Shown here: one piece after another, positions 24,222 to 31,883 of the stretch
How the letters are laid out: each line of letters opens with the position of its first letter
How positions within the stretch are numbered: the first letter of the stretch is position 1
Origin: Paracoccus homiensis
GTDB lineage: Bacteria > Pseudomonadota > Alphaproteobacteria > Rhodobacterales > Rhodobacteraceae
NCBI RefSeq assembly: GCF_900111675.1
Contig: NZ_FOHO01000017.1
Span: 1 to 64,000 of the forward strand
Length of the DNA: 64,000 nt
Direction: 5' to 3'
Position numbers and translations under genes: made by a program
Notes under the pieces: model-generated
Seen by the model: the letters and a program-made list of their open reading frames with translations, nothing else
Databases searched by the model: none
What the model was told of the DNA's origin: nothing

Positions 24222-25031
24222 GGTATTGTCACGTAAACTCGGCGTCGGTTGTCGGTGTACCGACATCAGCGTAAGCGAAGTCAATGAGCCAACCCTCGAT
24301 CAGCTACAAACGCCACCGGTTCCCACCCTCGATCATCGCCCACGCGGTTTGGCTGTATGTCCGTTTCAATCTCTCCCTGCGCGAAGTCGAGGAAATGCTC
24401 CTGAAGCGTGGCATTTACGTTTCCTACGAAACGATCCGGCGTTGGGTGACGAAATTCGCCCCGCAGATCGCCCGAAACTTGCGCCGGCGGCAGGCGCGTC
24501 CAGGGGATGTCTGGCATCTCGACGAAGTTGCGGTGACGATCTCGGGTCGGAAATTCTGGCGCTGGCGCGCGGTTGACCAAGAGGGGGTCGTTCTGGAGGA
24601 AATCGTGCAATCTAAGCGCGACAAGCGTGCCGCAAAACGTCTTTTGAGATCGCTGATCAGGCGGTTTGGCCTGCCCAAACGGATCGTCACGGACAAGCTG
24701 CGCTCCTACGGAGCGGCCAGACGCGAGATCGCGTCCGGACTTGAACATCGCTCCCACAAAGGCCTGAACAATCGGGCCGAGAACAGCCATTTGCCGTTTC
24801 GAAAACGAGAGCGGTGCATGCAAGGGTTTCGTTCTCCGGGCGGGTTGCAGCGGTTTGTGACATGTCTGTCTGCCGCCAGAAACCGCTTCTCGATACCTGC
24901 TCGCCGGCGTTCCGCAAACGCAACACGCTATCATAGAATGGAGGCCTTCGACGCCTGGAAGGCGGCCGCGAGCATCTGACGATCCAAGACCGGTCATCTC
25001 TTCGCGGCCAGCGAGTTAAGTTGACAACACC
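24222..25031 (+). mobile_element. IS6-family insertion sequence (810 bp)
   Basis: The ends are GGTATTGTCACGTAAACTC (from 24222) and, inward from 25031, GGTGTTGTCAACTTAACTC: an IS6-type terminal inverted repeat. The 8 bp outside (GGCGCGAC and ATCGCGGA) do not match, so the element joined its two flanks by recombination or the original partner was lost. It truncates an integrase gene on its right. Confidence 0.8.
24284..24979 (+). CDS. IS6-family transposase
   Basis: 231 residues, the usual IS6/IS26 length. RFPPSIIAHAVWLYVRFNLS and LREVEEMLLKRGIYVSYETI form the N-terminal HTH. The DDE triad is Asp in DVWHLDEVAVTI, Asp in IVTDKLRSYGAA and Glu in NNRAENSHLPFRKRER. IS6 enzymes form cointegrates and often drive rearrangements between copies, in line with the unmatched flanks here. 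The gene is intact. Confidence 0.93.
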   Translation: MSQPSISYKRHRFPPSIIAHAVWLYVRFNLSLREVEEMLLKRGIYVSYETIRRWVTKFAPQIARNLRRRQARPGDVWHLDEVAVTISGRKFWRWRAVDQEGVVLEEIVQSKRDKRAAKRLLRSLIRRFGLPKRIVTDKLRSYGAARREIASGLEHRSHKGLNNRAENSHLPFRKRERCMQGFRSPGGLQRFVTCLSAARNRFSIPARRRSANATRYHRMEAFDAWKAAASI

Positions 25032-25172
25032 ATCGCGGAAGCTTGTATCGGACATGTGCGTAAGGGTGACGCTGCCATCGACACCTATAAACGCACGGAT
25101 TACGTGGAGCGGCGGGCACCTCACATGTACGCGTGGACCAAGTTCATTACCCGTCAAGACCAAACTGCCTAA
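25032..25172 (+). pseudogene. tyrosine recombinase (integrase), C-terminal 46 residues
   Basis: Immediately after the IS6 end, the frame reads IAEACIGHVRKGDAAIDTYK, then RTDYVERRAPHMYAWTKFI, to a stop at 25172. This is the GH box, catalytic-Tyr helix and C-terminal tail of a prophage-type integrase (typical: CLGHxxxGVxxTYxRHxYxxEKRxALExWAxFI). Everything upstream was removed by the IS6 element. The AlpA gene 65 bp downstream is a normal partner of such integrases. Confidence 0.7.
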
Positions 25173-25237
25173 AATTGAAAACTGGTTTTAACTTTAATGT
25201 GACAGAAGGACGTATTGGTAAAAAAATGAGGAATTGA

Positions 25238-25417
25238 ATGACCAACAAAATTCTACGTCAAAAAGATGTACAAAAAATTACCGGCCTGAGCAGGTCCACG
25301 ATTTACAGACATATCAATGCGGGCACATTTCCGACCCCTGTCAAACTGACCGAACGTCTTATTGGATGGCATTCCAGCACCATATCCGAATGGATGGCCA
25401 GCCGCCCGGAGGTCTGA
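25238..25417 (+). CDS. AlpA-family phage regulator / excisionase-like protein
   Basis: 59 residues beginning MTNKILRQKDVQKITGLSRS then TIYRHINAGTFPTPVKL and ending near ISEWMASRPEV. This is the MerR-like winged HTH of AlpA proteins (Lxxxe V...tGlSrstiYrlik.G.FP.pv.l) and complete for the family. AlpA activates the prophage excision integrase in E. coli and similar small proteins serve as excisionases. It is below common ORF size cut-offs. It stands behind an integrase tail and in front of a strong terminator, a remnant of an integrated element. Base composition is AT-richer than the surroundings. Confidence 0.8.
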   Translation: MTNKILRQKDVQKITGLSRSTIYRHINAGTFPTPVKLTERLIGWHSSTISEWMASRPEV

Positions 25418-25437
25418 GTACATGCTCTCCCATGCAA

Positions 25438-25476
25438 AAAACCGCCCGGCGTCATTTGCGCCGGGCGGTTTTGGTT
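25438..25476 (+). terminator. strong rho-independent terminator after alpA
   Basis: AAAACCGCCCGGCG (25438-25451) and CGCCGGGCGGTTTT (25459-25472) are exact 14-bp inverted repeats with a 7-nt loop, followed by further T-rich sequence. Because of the A-tract on the left it can work in both directions. Confidence 0.9.
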
Positions 25477-25526
25477 TTCATACGGGTTTCGGTTTTCATC
25501 CGATGGAGCCAACGGAAGGGCCGCAA

Positions 25527-25715
25527 TCAGCTTTCCAGGCAAGTGCTTTGCCCGGCACCTGATGCCTCGATTGAGGGCACATCGTCGTTGCTGGCCATGA
25601 GATCCTGTTCAAGCAGTTCGATATCCCGCCCGGACATGTCCCTGACGCGGAGCAACTGTTCGGCCAACGCCTCGAGGACATTTCGATTGGACCTGTCACG
25701 CTTTCGTGCCGCTCC
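25527..25715 (-). pseudogene. C-terminal fragment, possibly of an FtsH-like (M41) protease
   Basis: The minus frame ending at TGA 25529-25527 reads SNRNVLEALAEQLLRVRDMS followed by GRDIELLEQDL. The pattern NxxxLExLAexLLexexLxGxeIxxLL is characteristic of the C-terminal helix of FtsH/M41 peptidases. Only about 55 residues remain; the upstream part is replaced by an IS3 transposase tail at 25726. The call is tentative because the fragment is short. Confidence 0.4.
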
Positions 25716-25725
25716 GATTGCTCAT

Positions 25726-25833
25726 TTAAGCGACCTTTCGTTCGAAGGCCAAGGGGCTTTTCCAGCCCAATGCTGAGTGCCTTCGACGCGGATTGTAGAA
25801 GCCGTTGATGTATTCGAAGATCGCCATCTCAGC
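25726..25833 (-). pseudogene. IS3-family transposase, last ~35 residues
   Basis: The minus frame reads AEMAIFEYINGFYNPRRRHS then ALGWKSPLAFERKVA and stops at 25726. FYNPRRRHSALGxxSPxxFE is the almost invariant C-terminus of IS3-family OrfB transposases. Its upstream part is absent: the TniABQ transposon end begins at 25834. Confidence 0.85.
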
Positions 25834-25955
25834 TGTCGCGTAGCCCTTAATTGTGAGATGCGAAATCCAACGAAATCAACGGCTGTGCTTTGCTCTTAAA
25901 TGTGAGATTTTGCTTTTAATTCTGAAGTTTTTGGCCTTAAACCTGAGACAAGGTT
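25834..25955. repeat. left-end transposase-binding repeats of the TniABQ element
   Basis: At least four related blocks follow one another: CCTTAATTGTGAGATG (25849), CTCTTAAATGTGAGATTTTG (25893), CTTTTAATTCTGAAGTTT (25914) and CCTTAAACCTGAGACAAG (25936). The shared core is TTAAN(N)(G/C)TGAGA. Such arrays bind TniA/TnsB-type transposases (family knowledge). Confidence 0.65.
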
Positions 25956-25964
25956 CACAGGCTC

Positions 25965-27614
25965 GTGCGGCAAGTATCGATGGATGATGATGGCGAAGAC
26001 TCCGTTGCCGTTGGTGCTGAGGAGGCGCGCAGGGCCGGCGTGTTGCGCCCTCTTGTTCAGGCATATCTCAATGGGACTGGCAGTCTGGAAAGTAGCATCA
26101 ATGATGCCGTTTGGGAGCTTGGTGTCAGTCGGGCGACGGTCTGGCGTTGGATAAAGCGGCTAGCTGAGGAGGATGGGCGCACCAGCGCCCTGGCTCCGCG
26201 GAAACGGGGCCGCCCGACAGGTACGACTTTGATATCCAGCAAGGTCGAAGCGGTGATCGAAGAACATCTTCGCCGTTATTTCTTGCGCCGGGAGCGTTCG
26301 AGCCTCTCGCGCGTCGTGACAGAGATCCGCAGCGCCTGCTGGCAACAGGGCCTGCAGCCACCGACACGGCGGACGGTTCAGAGCCGTCTTGACGCAATGG
26401 ATGCCCGCGAAGTTGTGAAGGCACGAGAAGGCGCAAAGGCGGCCCGCCAGAAGCTTGCGCCGGTCACAGGCGAGAACAAGGCCAGTCAGCCACTGGAGAT
26501 CGTGCAAATCGACCATACGCCCGCGGACACCATTCTTGTCGACAGTTTTGAGCGTCAACCAATTGGCCGGCCTTGGGTCACGCTGGCGATCGACATAGCA
26601 ACGCGGATGGTAACCGGATACTACGCCTCTCTCGAGGCACCTTCGCGTCTATCAGTAGCGCTTTGCCTGACGCAGGCGGTGGCCCCGAAGGCGGAACTTC
26701 TGGCGGAATTGGTGTGCAGTGTTCCTTGGCCCGCACAGGGCAAACCGCACAGCATCCACGTCGACAATGGCCGCGATTTCAGGTCACGGGCCTTTCGGTC
26801 GGCATGTGCGGAATGGGGGATCGATCTGGTCTATCGACCGCCGGGAAGTCCTCACTTCGGAGGTCATATCGAACGGTTGATCGGGACGATGATGGGGGCC
26901 GTTCACCTGTTGCCGGGAACAACGCAATCCTCGATCGCGGCCAAGGGCGACTATGACGCCGAAGGAATGGCCACGATGACCTTGAGCGAATTCGATCGCT
27001 GGTTTGCTCTGGAAATCTGCCGTTACAACAACAGCATTCATTCAAGTCTTGGCTGCACGCCCGTTGCCAAATGGGAGGCGCTCTCTGAGCAAATGATGGG
27101 CGACATCCCCTTTGAGATGGAAGCCTTTCGGGTGAGCTTCCTGCCGAGCGAACTGCGCAAGGTTAGGCGTGACGGCATTCATCTGTTCCAGATACGGTAC
27201 TGGTCGGATGCCCTTGCAGGCCATATTGGGCGCGGGAACGGAAAGGTGGTCGTTCGTTACGATCCTCGCGATATCTCAATGATCTGGGTCGAATTGGACA
27301 ATGGCCGATATGTTGAGGCGCGGTACAGAAACTTGGAAATTCCGCCCGTGCCGCTCTGGGAATATCGCGAAGCCATGAGGAAGGCCCGTGCCCTTGGCAA
27401 GTCCGGGTCCAGTGAGATGGTCCTCGCTGAGCTGATCCGACAGCAACGCCAGATCGAGGCTGAAAGCCGGGGCCTGACGAAGGCCGAACGCAGATCCCGT
27501 GAAAGAAAAGGGACATTGGAGGGCACCAACTCGGCTGTCTCGACAACCGAAGGGCTGCGAGCGATCGACACGGGTGATACATCGCGCCCATTGTTCAAGG
27601 TAGAGAGATGGTGA
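25965..27614 (+). CDS. tniA: TniA: DDE transposase of the TniABQ transposon
   Basis: 549 residues from GTG 25965, or 544 from ATG 25980. The N-terminal helix-turn-helix includes ELGVSRATVWRWIKRLAEE. The catalytic rve domain has Asp in LEIVQIDHTPADTILVD, Asp in HSIHVDNGRDFRSRAF and Glu in SPHFGGHIERLIGTMMG, the full DDE triad. The C-terminal Mu-type barrel (near IRYWSDALAGHIG and KVVVRYDPRDISMIWVE) is present. It makes the strand-transfer reaction and acts with TniB and TniQ. Length fits the family (about 550). Confidence 0.93.
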   Translation: MRQVSMDDDGEDSVAVGAEEARRAGVLRPLVQAYLNGTGSLESSINDAVWELGVSRATVWRWIKRLAEEDGRTSALAPRKRGRPTGTTLISSKVEAVIEEHLRRYFLRRERSSLSRVVTEIRSACWQQGLQPPTRRTVQSRLDAMDAREVVKAREGAKAARQKLAPVTGENKASQPLEIVQIDHTPADTILVDSFERQPIGRPWVTLAIDIATRMVTGYYASLEAPSRLSVALCLTQAVAPKAELLAELVCSVPWPAQGKPHSIHVDNGRDFRSRAFRSACAEWGIDLVYRPPGSPHFGGHIERLIGTMMGAVHLLPGTTQSSIAAKGDYDAEGMATMTLSEFDRWFALEICRYNNSIHSSLGCTPVAKWEALSEQMMGDIPFEMEAFRVSFLPSELRKVRRDGIHLFQIRYWSDALAGHIGRGNGKVVVRYDPRDISMIWVELDNGRYVEARYRNLEIPPVPLWEYREAMRKARALGKSGSSEMVLAELIRQQRQIEAESRGLTKAERRSRERKGTLEGTNSAVSTTEGLRAIDTGDTSRPLFKVERW

Positions 27615-27615
27615 A

Positions 27616-28497
27616 TTGACGGCAGGGACAACTGAGGAAGACGGTCGGATCGCCCTCATTCAATCGGACATCTGGATCGGCTTTCCACGGGCCGAACAAG
27701 TGTTGGACCGTTTGCAGGGCATGATCGAAGCGCCACGGCAAACCCGTATGCCGGGCCTTCTTGTGCATGGGGCCTCCGGGATAGGAAAGACGATGATCGC
27801 CCGAAACCTGTCGCGCAAGTACGCACCAGAATACGATCCGCCGTCAGGCATCACCCGCACACCGCTGCTGCTGTTGCAAGCGCCGCCCGCACCCGACGAA
27901 CGGCGGTTCTATCTGCACATCCTGGCCGCCGTCGGCGCCCCGGCGACGGCACTGAGTGCCCGCGCTCAAAATGTGGCTTCCCTCGAAGTCCGTGTAATCG
28001 CACTCTTACGCGACCTTGGCCTGCGGATGATCATGATCGACGAGGTCCACAACCTCTTGGCCGGGACCCACCGCGAACAGCGCCGCTTTCTCAATGTTCT
28101 GCGATATCTCAGCAATGAACTCGAAGTGTCGCTGGTATGCCTCGGGGTCAGCGAGGCCGTCGATGCCATCCGTGGTGATATCCAGCTTGCCAGGCGGCTG
28201 GACGAACATCACCTGCCAAACTGGCGCGACGATGCCGAGTTCTCGGACATGATTCAGACACTCATCGCGGCAATGCCCCTCGAGAAGAAATCCAATCTGA
28301 AGGTCAAGTCGCTCAAGCAAATACTTGGAATGACCGGCGGGGTGACCTCGCGCATCTTCGCCCTGATCAAGGATCTTTCCATCGACGCCATTGCTACCGG
28401 TGAGGAATGCATCACCAACGACGCAATCGCAAAATGGACGCCGGTTTGGTCGCGCCATGCGAACGCCCATCGGCGGCTCGAGAAGTCCGGCGTGTGA
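27616..28497 (+). CDS. tniB: TniB: AAA+ ATPase, transposition target regulator
   Basis: 293 residues from TTG 27616, one base after the tniA stop. Walker A is LLVHGASGIGKTMIARNLSR, Walker B is GLRMIMIDEVHNLLAGT and sensor-type motifs follow in LEVSLVCLGVSEAV. TniB/TnsC-like ATPases bind target DNA, recruit the transposase and give target immunity. The stop overlaps the tniQ start (GTGA), so the operon is translationally coupled. Confidence 0.92.
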   Translation: MTAGTTEEDGRIALIQSDIWIGFPRAEQVLDRLQGMIEAPRQTRMPGLLVHGASGIGKTMIARNLSRKYAPEYDPPSGITRTPLLLLQAPPAPDERRFYLHILAAVGAPATALSARAQNVASLEVRVIALLRDLGLRMIMIDEVHNLLAGTHREQRRFLNVLRYLSNELEVSLVCLGVSEAVDAIRGDIQLARRLDEHHLPNWRDDAEFSDMIQTLIAAMPLEKKSNLKVKSLKQILGMTGGVTSRIFALIKDLSIDAIATGEECITNDAIAKWTPVWSRHANAHRRLEKSGV

Positions 28498-29279
28498 AGC
28501 CGCTGCCCAAGACTGTCGCACCGTTGCCAGACGAGTTGTTGTCAGGTTGGTTGTCTCGGTTAGCTGTGGCCAACTACTGTGATGATGCCGAACTGATGAC
28601 TCATATCGAAATCGATACCGCGTATGGCACCGCCTTGGACTTCAGCATCGACGCGGCTGCGGCAGAGAAGATTGCGAGCGCTGCACGTGTCGCCCCAGAT
28701 GTCGTGCGATCTTTGACCTTTCCGGCAATGACGCCAAGAGAAGCCTCGCTGACGGCCCAGATGCCATTCCAGCATTGTCTGCAATGCTCCCAAGAGGGCC
28801 TTTCGCTCAGGCATTGGAGGCGGGCCTGGGCATTCGACTGTCAGGTCTGCGGGACGAGACTGGTGCAGACCCTTGGCAAGACCGGTGGGGAACAAATATC
28901 CGACAAACTGATATACCGAGCGCGTCGCGGGGCGGGGGTGCTTGAGTGCGCCGCGCGATCACGCAGCCCCAAGCAACTTCGGCGCGCAAGGCGAGCGGTC
29001 ACCTTTGCCATGTCACTTAAGGGCTGCCACGGGGAGCCGTTGTTCGCTCTTCAGAGCCACAGACCAGAAGTGAGGCTGTTTTGCCTTGCTGCCATTGATG
29101 CAGCCCAATCTCGCCCACTGATCAAAGCGGCCATCTCAAGCTCCGGCATCGACGACTATGCAAAGGTTGCTCTCTTGCGCACTTTCGAGAAGGAGCCACG
29201 TCTGCTTTCCGCAGTTGATCACATTGCGCAAAGACGCGCGAGCAGCAAAGGCCCCATGACAGCCGAATCTCGCAATTAA
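28494..29279 (+). CDS. tniQ: TniQ: target-selection protein with zinc ribbon
   Basis: 261 residues from GTG 28494, which overlaps the tniB stop by 4 bp; a longer in-frame reading into tniB is unlikely. The start KPLPKTVAPLPDELLSGWLS then RLAVANY is the typical TniQ beginning (LPxRPxPxxDELLSSWLxRLA). The zinc ribbon shows CLQCSQEG and, 18 residues later, DCQVCGTRLVQ (CxxC...CxxC). It is shorter than many TniQ proteins (often 350-400), lacking much of the C-terminus. TniQ/TnsD-like proteins guide target choice, in Tn5053 toward res sites. Confidence 0.88.
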   Translation: MKPLPKTVAPLPDELLSGWLSRLAVANYCDDAELMTHIEIDTAYGTALDFSIDAAAAEKIASAARVAPDVVRSLTFPAMTPREASLTAQMPFQHCLQCSQEGLSLRHWRRAWAFDCQVCGTRLVQTLGKTGGEQISDKLIYRARRGAGVLECAARSRSPKQLRRARRAVTFAMSLKGCHGEPLFALQSHRPEVRLFCLAAIDAAQSRPLIKAAISSSGIDDYAKVALLRTFEKEPRLLSAVDHIAQRRASSKGPMTAESRN

Positions 29280-29333
29280 GGGCAAAACTCGATGCCGAAA
29301 GCGTCTCGTCTCAGATTTAAGGGCAACGCGACA
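29265..29333. repeat. right-end repeats of the TniABQ element
   Basis: Two copies of the end motif in inverted orientation: TCTCGCAATTAAGGGCAAAAC (from 29269) shortened core AATTAAGGGC, and CTCAGATTTAAGGGCAACGC (from 29310). They mirror the left-end TTAANNNTGAGA blocks. The last 8 bp, ACGCGACA, are the terminal bases. Confidence 0.65.
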
Positions 29334-30166
29334 GCTGGTTAACGCAGGACCGGATCGGCCTCGACCGGCTGTCGCTCTACATGGCGCTGCGGATCTCGAC
29401 CGCAACGGATGATGCGCAGGCCATGTACCGGATCGGCTGGGCCGTGCGCCGACTGTCCGGCGGACTCGCGCTGCTGACGCTTCGGCCTGGAACGCACGAC
29501 CTGGAAACCTTCCTTGATCGGCGCGACCGGCCGGGGCAGGGAGAGCATTTCGAAGAGGCAAAGGCTTCTTCGCGCGTCGTCGACATGGCAGAGCGCGAAG
29601 CCTTCGAGGACCGGGCCGCCGGATGGCTCGCGATGATGGATCAGGCCGAAAACCTCCACCCCGTGACACGGGCCTGCATGGGTTTCCATCTCTGGCACGT
29701 CGCGGAGCTGTCGCCGATCGATGATCCTCTGGAGGCCGCGGTGACAGCGGCGCATGTCGCGATCGGCGATCTCGCTCCGTCAGGAAGCACGCCCGGCGCG
29801 ATCTTCGCACCGATCGCAATGGGCGGGGGAGGGGGTTTCCGGGCGACCGGTGACCCGTCCGCCCGGTTGGCGCGCTGGCTCAACGCGATGGAGAGCGCGA
29901 CATTCGCAGCCCTGCGCCGGCTCGAGGAGATCGAGGCCTGGTCGGCTGCCGCGGAGCGAACGATGGCGCCGCTCTCGGGCAAGACGCCGCCGATGCTGCG
30001 TGACCTTTTCACCAGCTGGCCGCTGGTCTCGGTCCAAATGGCCGAGAACCTGACAGGCACGCATCGGGCAACGGTTCAGCGCAACATCGACTGGATGGTC
30101 GAGCGGGGCCTTATCCGGGAGGTAACAGGGCAGGGGCGATACCGAATGTGGCGGGCGGCGGCGTGA
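29334..30166 (+). pseudogene. winged-HTH protein, 5'-truncated by the TniABQ transposon
   Basis: The open frame comes out of the transposon end (SWLTQDRIGLDRLSLYMALR) and runs to 30166, about 275 residues; an internal ATG stands at 29381. The middle is alpha-helical and acidic. The C-terminus has a winged HTH: SVQMAENLTGTHRATVQRNI then WMVERGLIREVTGQGRYRMW. This ending resembles plasmid-encoded HTH proteins of alphaproteobacteria, but I cannot name the family. Since the WLTQDRIGLDRLSLY part has no start of its own, the true N-terminus has been removed. Confidence 0.6.
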
Positions 30167-30427
30167 ACATCACGGGAAAGCGCCCCCTGCACGCCTGCCA
30201 AGTTGCGACAGCAGGGCAGAATTGTTCGACGGCAACCACAGAAGCCTACCGCGTGGTCGTTGTCCGCGCCGCCGTTTTCGACGGTTGGTTTACCGCCGCC
30301 TACAGAAGAGCAGCCGCATGACTCCCAAGATGGTGTTGTCACATTAACGGGTCGGACGTTGCTGGTTCATCAATCTCGGCGTAGTCGGTGTCGATGCAGA
30401 CACAAAACCCGACGAGAGACATCCGCA
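30167..30427. other. intergenic DNA, convergent genes
   Basis: 261 bp between the truncated HTH gene (+) and the end of the secreted repeat-protein gene (-). A 52-codon GTG frame (30164 onward) is open but has no family resemblance. I see no strong hairpin. Confidence 0.3.
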
Positions 30428-31210
30428 TCACCGTCCAACGATGCAGGTCCCGTCCGAGAGCCGGAAGCCTTGATTGCAGCTCCAGCGGTTGCCGGATCGG
30501 TCGAGATAGGCGTTCTCTGGCAGATCAATGGCGACGCAGGCGCCATTCAGCACCTCGTATCCGCGCTCACAGCTCCAGCCCGGTCCATAGGATGCCTCGT
30601 CCAGATAGGCATTCGATGGCACGACAACGGCGTCGCATCGGTCGTCGATTCTGACGAAACCTCTCTCACAAGCCCAGGCGGCGCCGTAGTCTGCGTTGGT
30701 CAGATACGCGTTCGCTGGAACGGCAATCGGAGAACATGTCCCTGCAGCAGCCTCATAGCCACGATCACAGGTCCATCCCGTCCCCGAGTCATTGCCTGTC
30801 AGGTAGGCACGCTCGGGAAGAACGATGAGCACGCATGTCTCGTCCTCCCGCCGGAACCCGCGTTCGCACTGCCAATCGTAACCGGAAGACCGGAGGAAGG
30901 CATTGGGGGGCACCGGGATGCGATAGCATGATATCCCGTTTACCTCTTCATATCCACGGTCGCACTTCCACCCCGTCCCGTAGGAGCGACCGGTTGGATA
31001 AGCATGCTCGGGGATGTCGAGAGGCAGGCATTCAGCGGCCTGTACCCGGTATCCGAGATCGCAGACCCATCCGCCGCCATAACTGCGCGGCTGCGCGTTC
31101 TCCGGCATTGGGCCGGTGCCTTCCTGCGCAAGCACGGGGAAGGCGAAGGACGCGATCACACCGGCTATGACTGCCGTCCTCGCGATCAGCCTCGCCAAGG
31201 GATGTCTCAT
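30428..31210 (-). CDS. secreted protein with seven tandem cysteine-pair repeats
   Basis: 260 residues from ATG 31210, which overlaps the upstream gene's stop by ATGA; the longer frame to 31498 is a shadow. A signal peptide (ARTAVIAGVIASFAFPVLAQ) is cleaved near residue 28. The mature protein is seven repeats of about 31-34 residues with consensus P.NAYL...SYG.GW.C(D/E)RGY....G.C..I.V. The seven W-x-C positions are WVC, WKC, WQC, WTC, WAC, WSC and WSC. Each repeat has two cysteines, probably one disulfide per repeat. Similar P(E/A)NAYLxxxGxxWxCxRGY repeats occur in uncharacterised exported proteins. It is the last gene of a five-gene coupled operon; a cell-surface or periplasmic binding role is plausible. 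Confidence 0.8.
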   Translation of the reverse strand: MRHPLARLIARTAVIAGVIASFAFPVLAQEGTGPMPENAQPRSYGGGWVCDLGYRVQAAECLPLDIPEHAYPTGRSYGTGWKCDRGYEEVNGISCYRIPVPPNAFLRSSGYDWQCERGFRREDETCVLIVLPERAYLTGNDSGTGWTCDRGYEAAAGTCSPIAVPANAYLTNADYGAAWACERGFVRIDDRCDAVVVPSNAYLDEASYGPGWSCERGYEVLNGACVAIDLPENAYLDRSGNRWSCNQGFRLSDGTCIVGR

Positions 31211-31488
31211 CGCCGCTTGCTCCCTCCGGACCAGAGTCCGCCGGTTGCCGCGCGAGTCCTCGATAGTCCAAGCGTGAGAGTTCCGGTCAGCCTCCGAATG
31301 GGCGCGGGCAGTAGCGGGGTGCCACTGGAATTCGATCTCGATGGCATGCCTTCGTTCTCGGCCACCTCTATCGCGAAGTCCGGCGGGACTGTCGGCTGGG
31401 GGCTTGCGGTCATTGCTGGGACAACTTGTGCGAGGCGCTGCTGCAAGAGCATGTTTCTTCTGGTGGTAGTCGCCGTGAAACCTGTCAT
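31207..31488 (-). CDS. uncharacterised 93-residue protein, operon gene 4
   Basis: I do not recognise a family. The reading is supported by context: ATG 31488-31486 overlaps the previous stop by ATGA, and its stop overlaps the next ATG (31210) in the same way. The composition is rich in Thr, Ala, Pro and Arg with a basic C-terminus (GGLWSGGSKRR). No signal peptide, membrane segment or cysteine is visible. It may be a cytoplasmic partner or, less likely, only a spacer frame kept open by coupling. Confidence 0.55.
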   Translation of the reverse strand: MTGFTATTTRRNMLLQQRLAQVVPAMTASPQPTVPPDFAIEVAENEGMPSRSNSSGTPLLPAPIRRLTGTLTLGLSRTRAATGGLWSGGSKRR

Positions 31489-31883
31489 CGCCCTTCACCT
31501 CCCAGATGCAGTTTCTTTCGCGTACCTGCCGCCAAATCTCGCTGCACCGGCCGGTCCGCGGAAGCCGCCTGTTCTCCTACCCTTATCGGTGGCACGGGTT
31601 CCTCGTCGGACACGTCCGGCTCCTTCGCTTTGAGCGCGCGCAATTCTCCAAGGAGAACCACCGTGCGAATGATTTCTTCCGCGTAGCGGTCCGTTTCGCG
31701 GTGCTCGTGTTTGTGCCGGGCCATGCTTATCGGTTCGACGAACCGTTCTCGCAGGTGGACGATGAAACGTGGTTCGGTGCGGGCCATGTAGGCAATCAGC
31801 GCCTGAAGCACCTTTTCATGGGCGAGCACGCGCCGCTCGAGAACGGTTGTCTCGCGAGAGGGTATCGGCATGGTGCGGTTCAT
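31485..31883 (-). CDS. uncharacterised 132-residue helical protein, operon gene 3
   Basis: Starts MNRTMPIPSRETTVLERRVL, then AHEKVLQALIAYMARTEPRF, and is mostly charged helix up to about residue 95; the tail is Pro/Ala/Lys-rich. No catalytic motif, signal peptide or membrane segment is seen. The helical amphipathic pattern suggests a coiled-coil or adaptor protein. Both ends overlap neighbours by ATGA (31880-31883 and 31485-31488), so it is made in fixed ratio with the membrane protein upstream. Confidence 0.7.
   Translation of the reverse strand: MNRTMPIPSRETTVLERRVLAHEKVLQALIAYMARTEPRFIVHLRERFVEPISMARHKHEHRETDRYAEEIIRTVVLLGELRALKAKEPDVSDEEPVPPIRVGEQAASADRPVQRDLAAGTRKKLHLGGEGR

Larger units (their letters stand above)
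25834..29333. mobile_element. TniABQ (Tn5053/Tn402/Tn552-like) transposon, complete core, about 3.5 kb
   Basis: The element contains tniA, tniB and tniQ in order and is bounded by inverted ends. The left end begins TGTCGCGTAGCCCTTAATT and the right end, read inward, TGTCGCGTTGCCCTTAAAT. Four outside bases, CAGC, are also inverted. No resolvase (tniR/tniC) or cargo gene is present, so it is a minimal core element or one that has lost its cargo. I see no 5- or 6-bp target duplication, so one flank was probably rearranged. It lies between an IS3 remnant and a 5'-truncated gene. Confidence 0.85.

Noticed and set aside
24222-25031. 8-bp target duplication of the IS6 element
   Set aside because: Outer bases GGCGCGAC and ATCGCGGA do not match.
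25834-29333. CRISPR-associated transposon
   Set aside because: No cas12k, cascade genes or repeat array near tniABQ.
30428-31210. CRISPR or DNA-level tandem repeat
   Set aside because: The repetition is at protein level with diverged codons, no constant spacers and no cas genes.
30428-31498. 356-residue version of the repeat protein starting far upstream
   Set aside because: ATG 31210 gives a proper signal peptide and an ATGA overlap with the preceding gene; the longer frame would lie antisense-like across gene 4.
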